Origin: Cognatundibacterium rugosum
GTDB lineage: Bacteria > Pseudomonadota > Gammaproteobacteria > Burkholderiales > Burkholderiaceae_D
Assembly (NCBI RefSeq): GCF_014284365.1
Contig: NZ_JACOGG010000002.1
Location: forward strand, 248,001 to 312,000
Reading direction: 5' to 3'
DNA length: 64,000 bases
Below the pieces are notes generated by a model. It made no database searches and was not told the DNA's origin. It saw only the letters and a program-made list of their open reading frames with translations. Position numbers and translations under genes: made by a program. Within the stretch, counting starts at the first letter, position 1; each line of letters starts with the position of its first letter. Below are positions 63,305 through 64,000 of this stretch, piece by piece.

Positions 63305-64000
63305 TCAGGCCGCGCTGGCTGGTTTCAGTGCATCCTGCACCACAGCCCCACCATGCAAAACAATGACACGCTGAGCCATAGCGATCGTTTCTGGTCTGTG
63401 TGCGACGATAATACGTGTGAGATCTAACTGTGCAATGGCAGCGTTTACCGCCTGCTCATTCCAGATATCGAGGTGACTGGTTGCCTCGTCCAATACCAGC
63501 AATTTAGGAAACTTATACAAAGCACGTGCTAATAAAATTCTTTGCTTTTGCCCGCCAGACAAACCCGTACCAATGTCACCAACCAGGGTATGAAATCCCA
63601 TCGGCATCATGGCAATTTCATTGAATATTGCGGCCTGTTGTGCACAATATTCAACATGCTTTTGATCAGGAACAGGATCAAAGAAACAAATATTATCGGC
63701 AATAGATCCGGCAAATAACTGATCATCCTGCATCACTGTGCCTAGTAACTGACGATAGTTATGCAAGCCGAGTTGTTTAAGTGGTACCCCACCAATCAGA
63801 ATTTCACCTTCGGTTGGCTCTAATAAGCCCAGCAAGAGCTTTAATAGCGTAGTTTTACCACAGCCGGATGGGCCGGTAATCGCGATGCACTGCCCTGCAG
63901 GAATATGCAGGTTCAGTTCTTTCAAAATCAATGGCTCTGCATCAGCATAACGGAAACTCAGATTCTTGATTTCAATCTGCGGCGAGATACGTTCAGGATC
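63305..64000 (-). CDS. ABC exporter, peptide/protein secretion type, C-terminal part (runs off window)
   Basis: The frame is open to the window end: the last 23 codons read DPERISPQIEIKNLSFRYADAEP, then ILKELNLHIPAGQ. Walker A is GPSGCGKTT, the signature LSGGQKQRILLARAL, Walker B LLVLDEATSHLD and the H-loop IVAHRPE. The arrangement of a flexible linker before EIKNLSFRY is that of fused membrane-ATPase exporters, especially the C39-peptidase type (RaxB/LagD). The N-terminal membrane and possible peptidase domains lie outside the window, so the class cannot be confirmed. Confidence 0.8.
   Translation of the reverse strand, partial: DPERISPQIEIKNLSFRYADAEPLILKELNLHIPAGQCIAITGPSGCGKTTLLKLLLGLLEPTEGEILIGGVPLKQLGLHNYRQLLGTVMQDDQLFAGSIADNICFFDPVPDQKHVEYCAQQAAIFNEIAMMPMGFHTLVGDIGTGLSGGQKQRILLARALYKFPKLLVLDEATSHLDIWNEQAVNAAIAQLDLTRIIVAHRPETIAMAQRVIVLHGGAVVQDALKPASAA

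Noticed and set aside
1-64000. CRISPR arrays, tRNA or rRNA genes, integrases and transposases
   Set aside because: No regularly spaced repeats, cloverleaf sequences or mobile-element proteins were recognised by eye on either strand.

Overview
The window reads as chromosome of a betaproteobacterium of the order Burkholderiales, most likely an Oxalobacteraceae-type genome. This rests on the moderate GC content judged by eye, the linked leucine catabolism genes with aceK, the four-gene biotin operon, the very large NAD-dependent glutamate dehydrogenase, and the many secreted peptidases. No rRNA, tRNA, insertion sequence, integrase, phage gene or CRISPR array was recognised. About 58 protein genes are supported; the last is cut by the window end.

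Layout. 72-1250 holds a GNAT acetyltransferase and an XRE-cupin regulator with an inverted repeat at its promoter. 1380-5694 is a minus-strand operon of ABC ATPase, FtsX/LolE-type permease, LolA-like periplasmic protein and outer-membrane barrel protein, which looks like a trans-envelope export or lipid/lipoprotein transport machine. 6013-7858 carries an M14-type metallopeptidase and an alpha/beta hydrolase on the plus strand. 7868-33029 is a 25-kb minus-strand array built around leucine/isovalerate degradation: liuR, a PaaI-type thioesterase, liuA, a serine dehydratase resembling animal SDS, aceK, a thiolase, an SDR, an acyl-CoA dehydrogenase, an HCCA-isomerase-like protein, a rhodanese, a YchJ protein, liuB, a hydrolase, three secreted proteins (one a trypsin-like protease with a duplicated C-terminal domain), liuC, bioA-bioF-bioD-bioB, liuD, a Bacteroidetes-type pdxJ and liuE. 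Methylcrotonyl-CoA carboxylase (LiuB/LiuD) needs biotin, so the nested bio operon fits the pathway. Acetyl-CoA from leucine makes the presence of AceK and thiolase sensible. LiuR operator-like palindromes overlap recognisable promoters upstream of the thioesterase gene and of liuR.

33319-38696 holds assorted single genes: an MBL hydrolase, an alpha/beta hydrolase, a LysE exporter, an HNH protein with a His-to-Tyr change, an SRPBCC protein, a GNAT, a GFA protein and a VOC protein. 38896-43653 is the large glutamate dehydrogenase with a clear terminator. 44224-54055 is rich in secreted enzymes: an NlpC/P60-like protein, a GH16 glycosidase, an M28 peptidase, a parvulin lipoprotein, a papain-like protease fused to a degenerate hydrolase-like domain, and an M66-like metalloprotease lipoprotein. 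54162-64000 contains an orphan GspF-like protein, a DEAD-box helicase with two DbpA-type RNA-binding domains, an M36/M4-type secreted metalloprotease, an amino-acid-binding protein with a D-cysteine desulfhydrase/ACC deaminase homologue, a degenerate GGDEF protein, and the end of an ABC exporter of the peptide or protein secretion type.

The observations most worth following are the papain-like protease with a pseudo-hydrolase module, the secreted three-gene set inside the liu cluster, the four-gene export system, the possible leader switch in front of bioA, the LiuR promoter/operator pair, and the apparently foreign pdxJ in a leucine operon.
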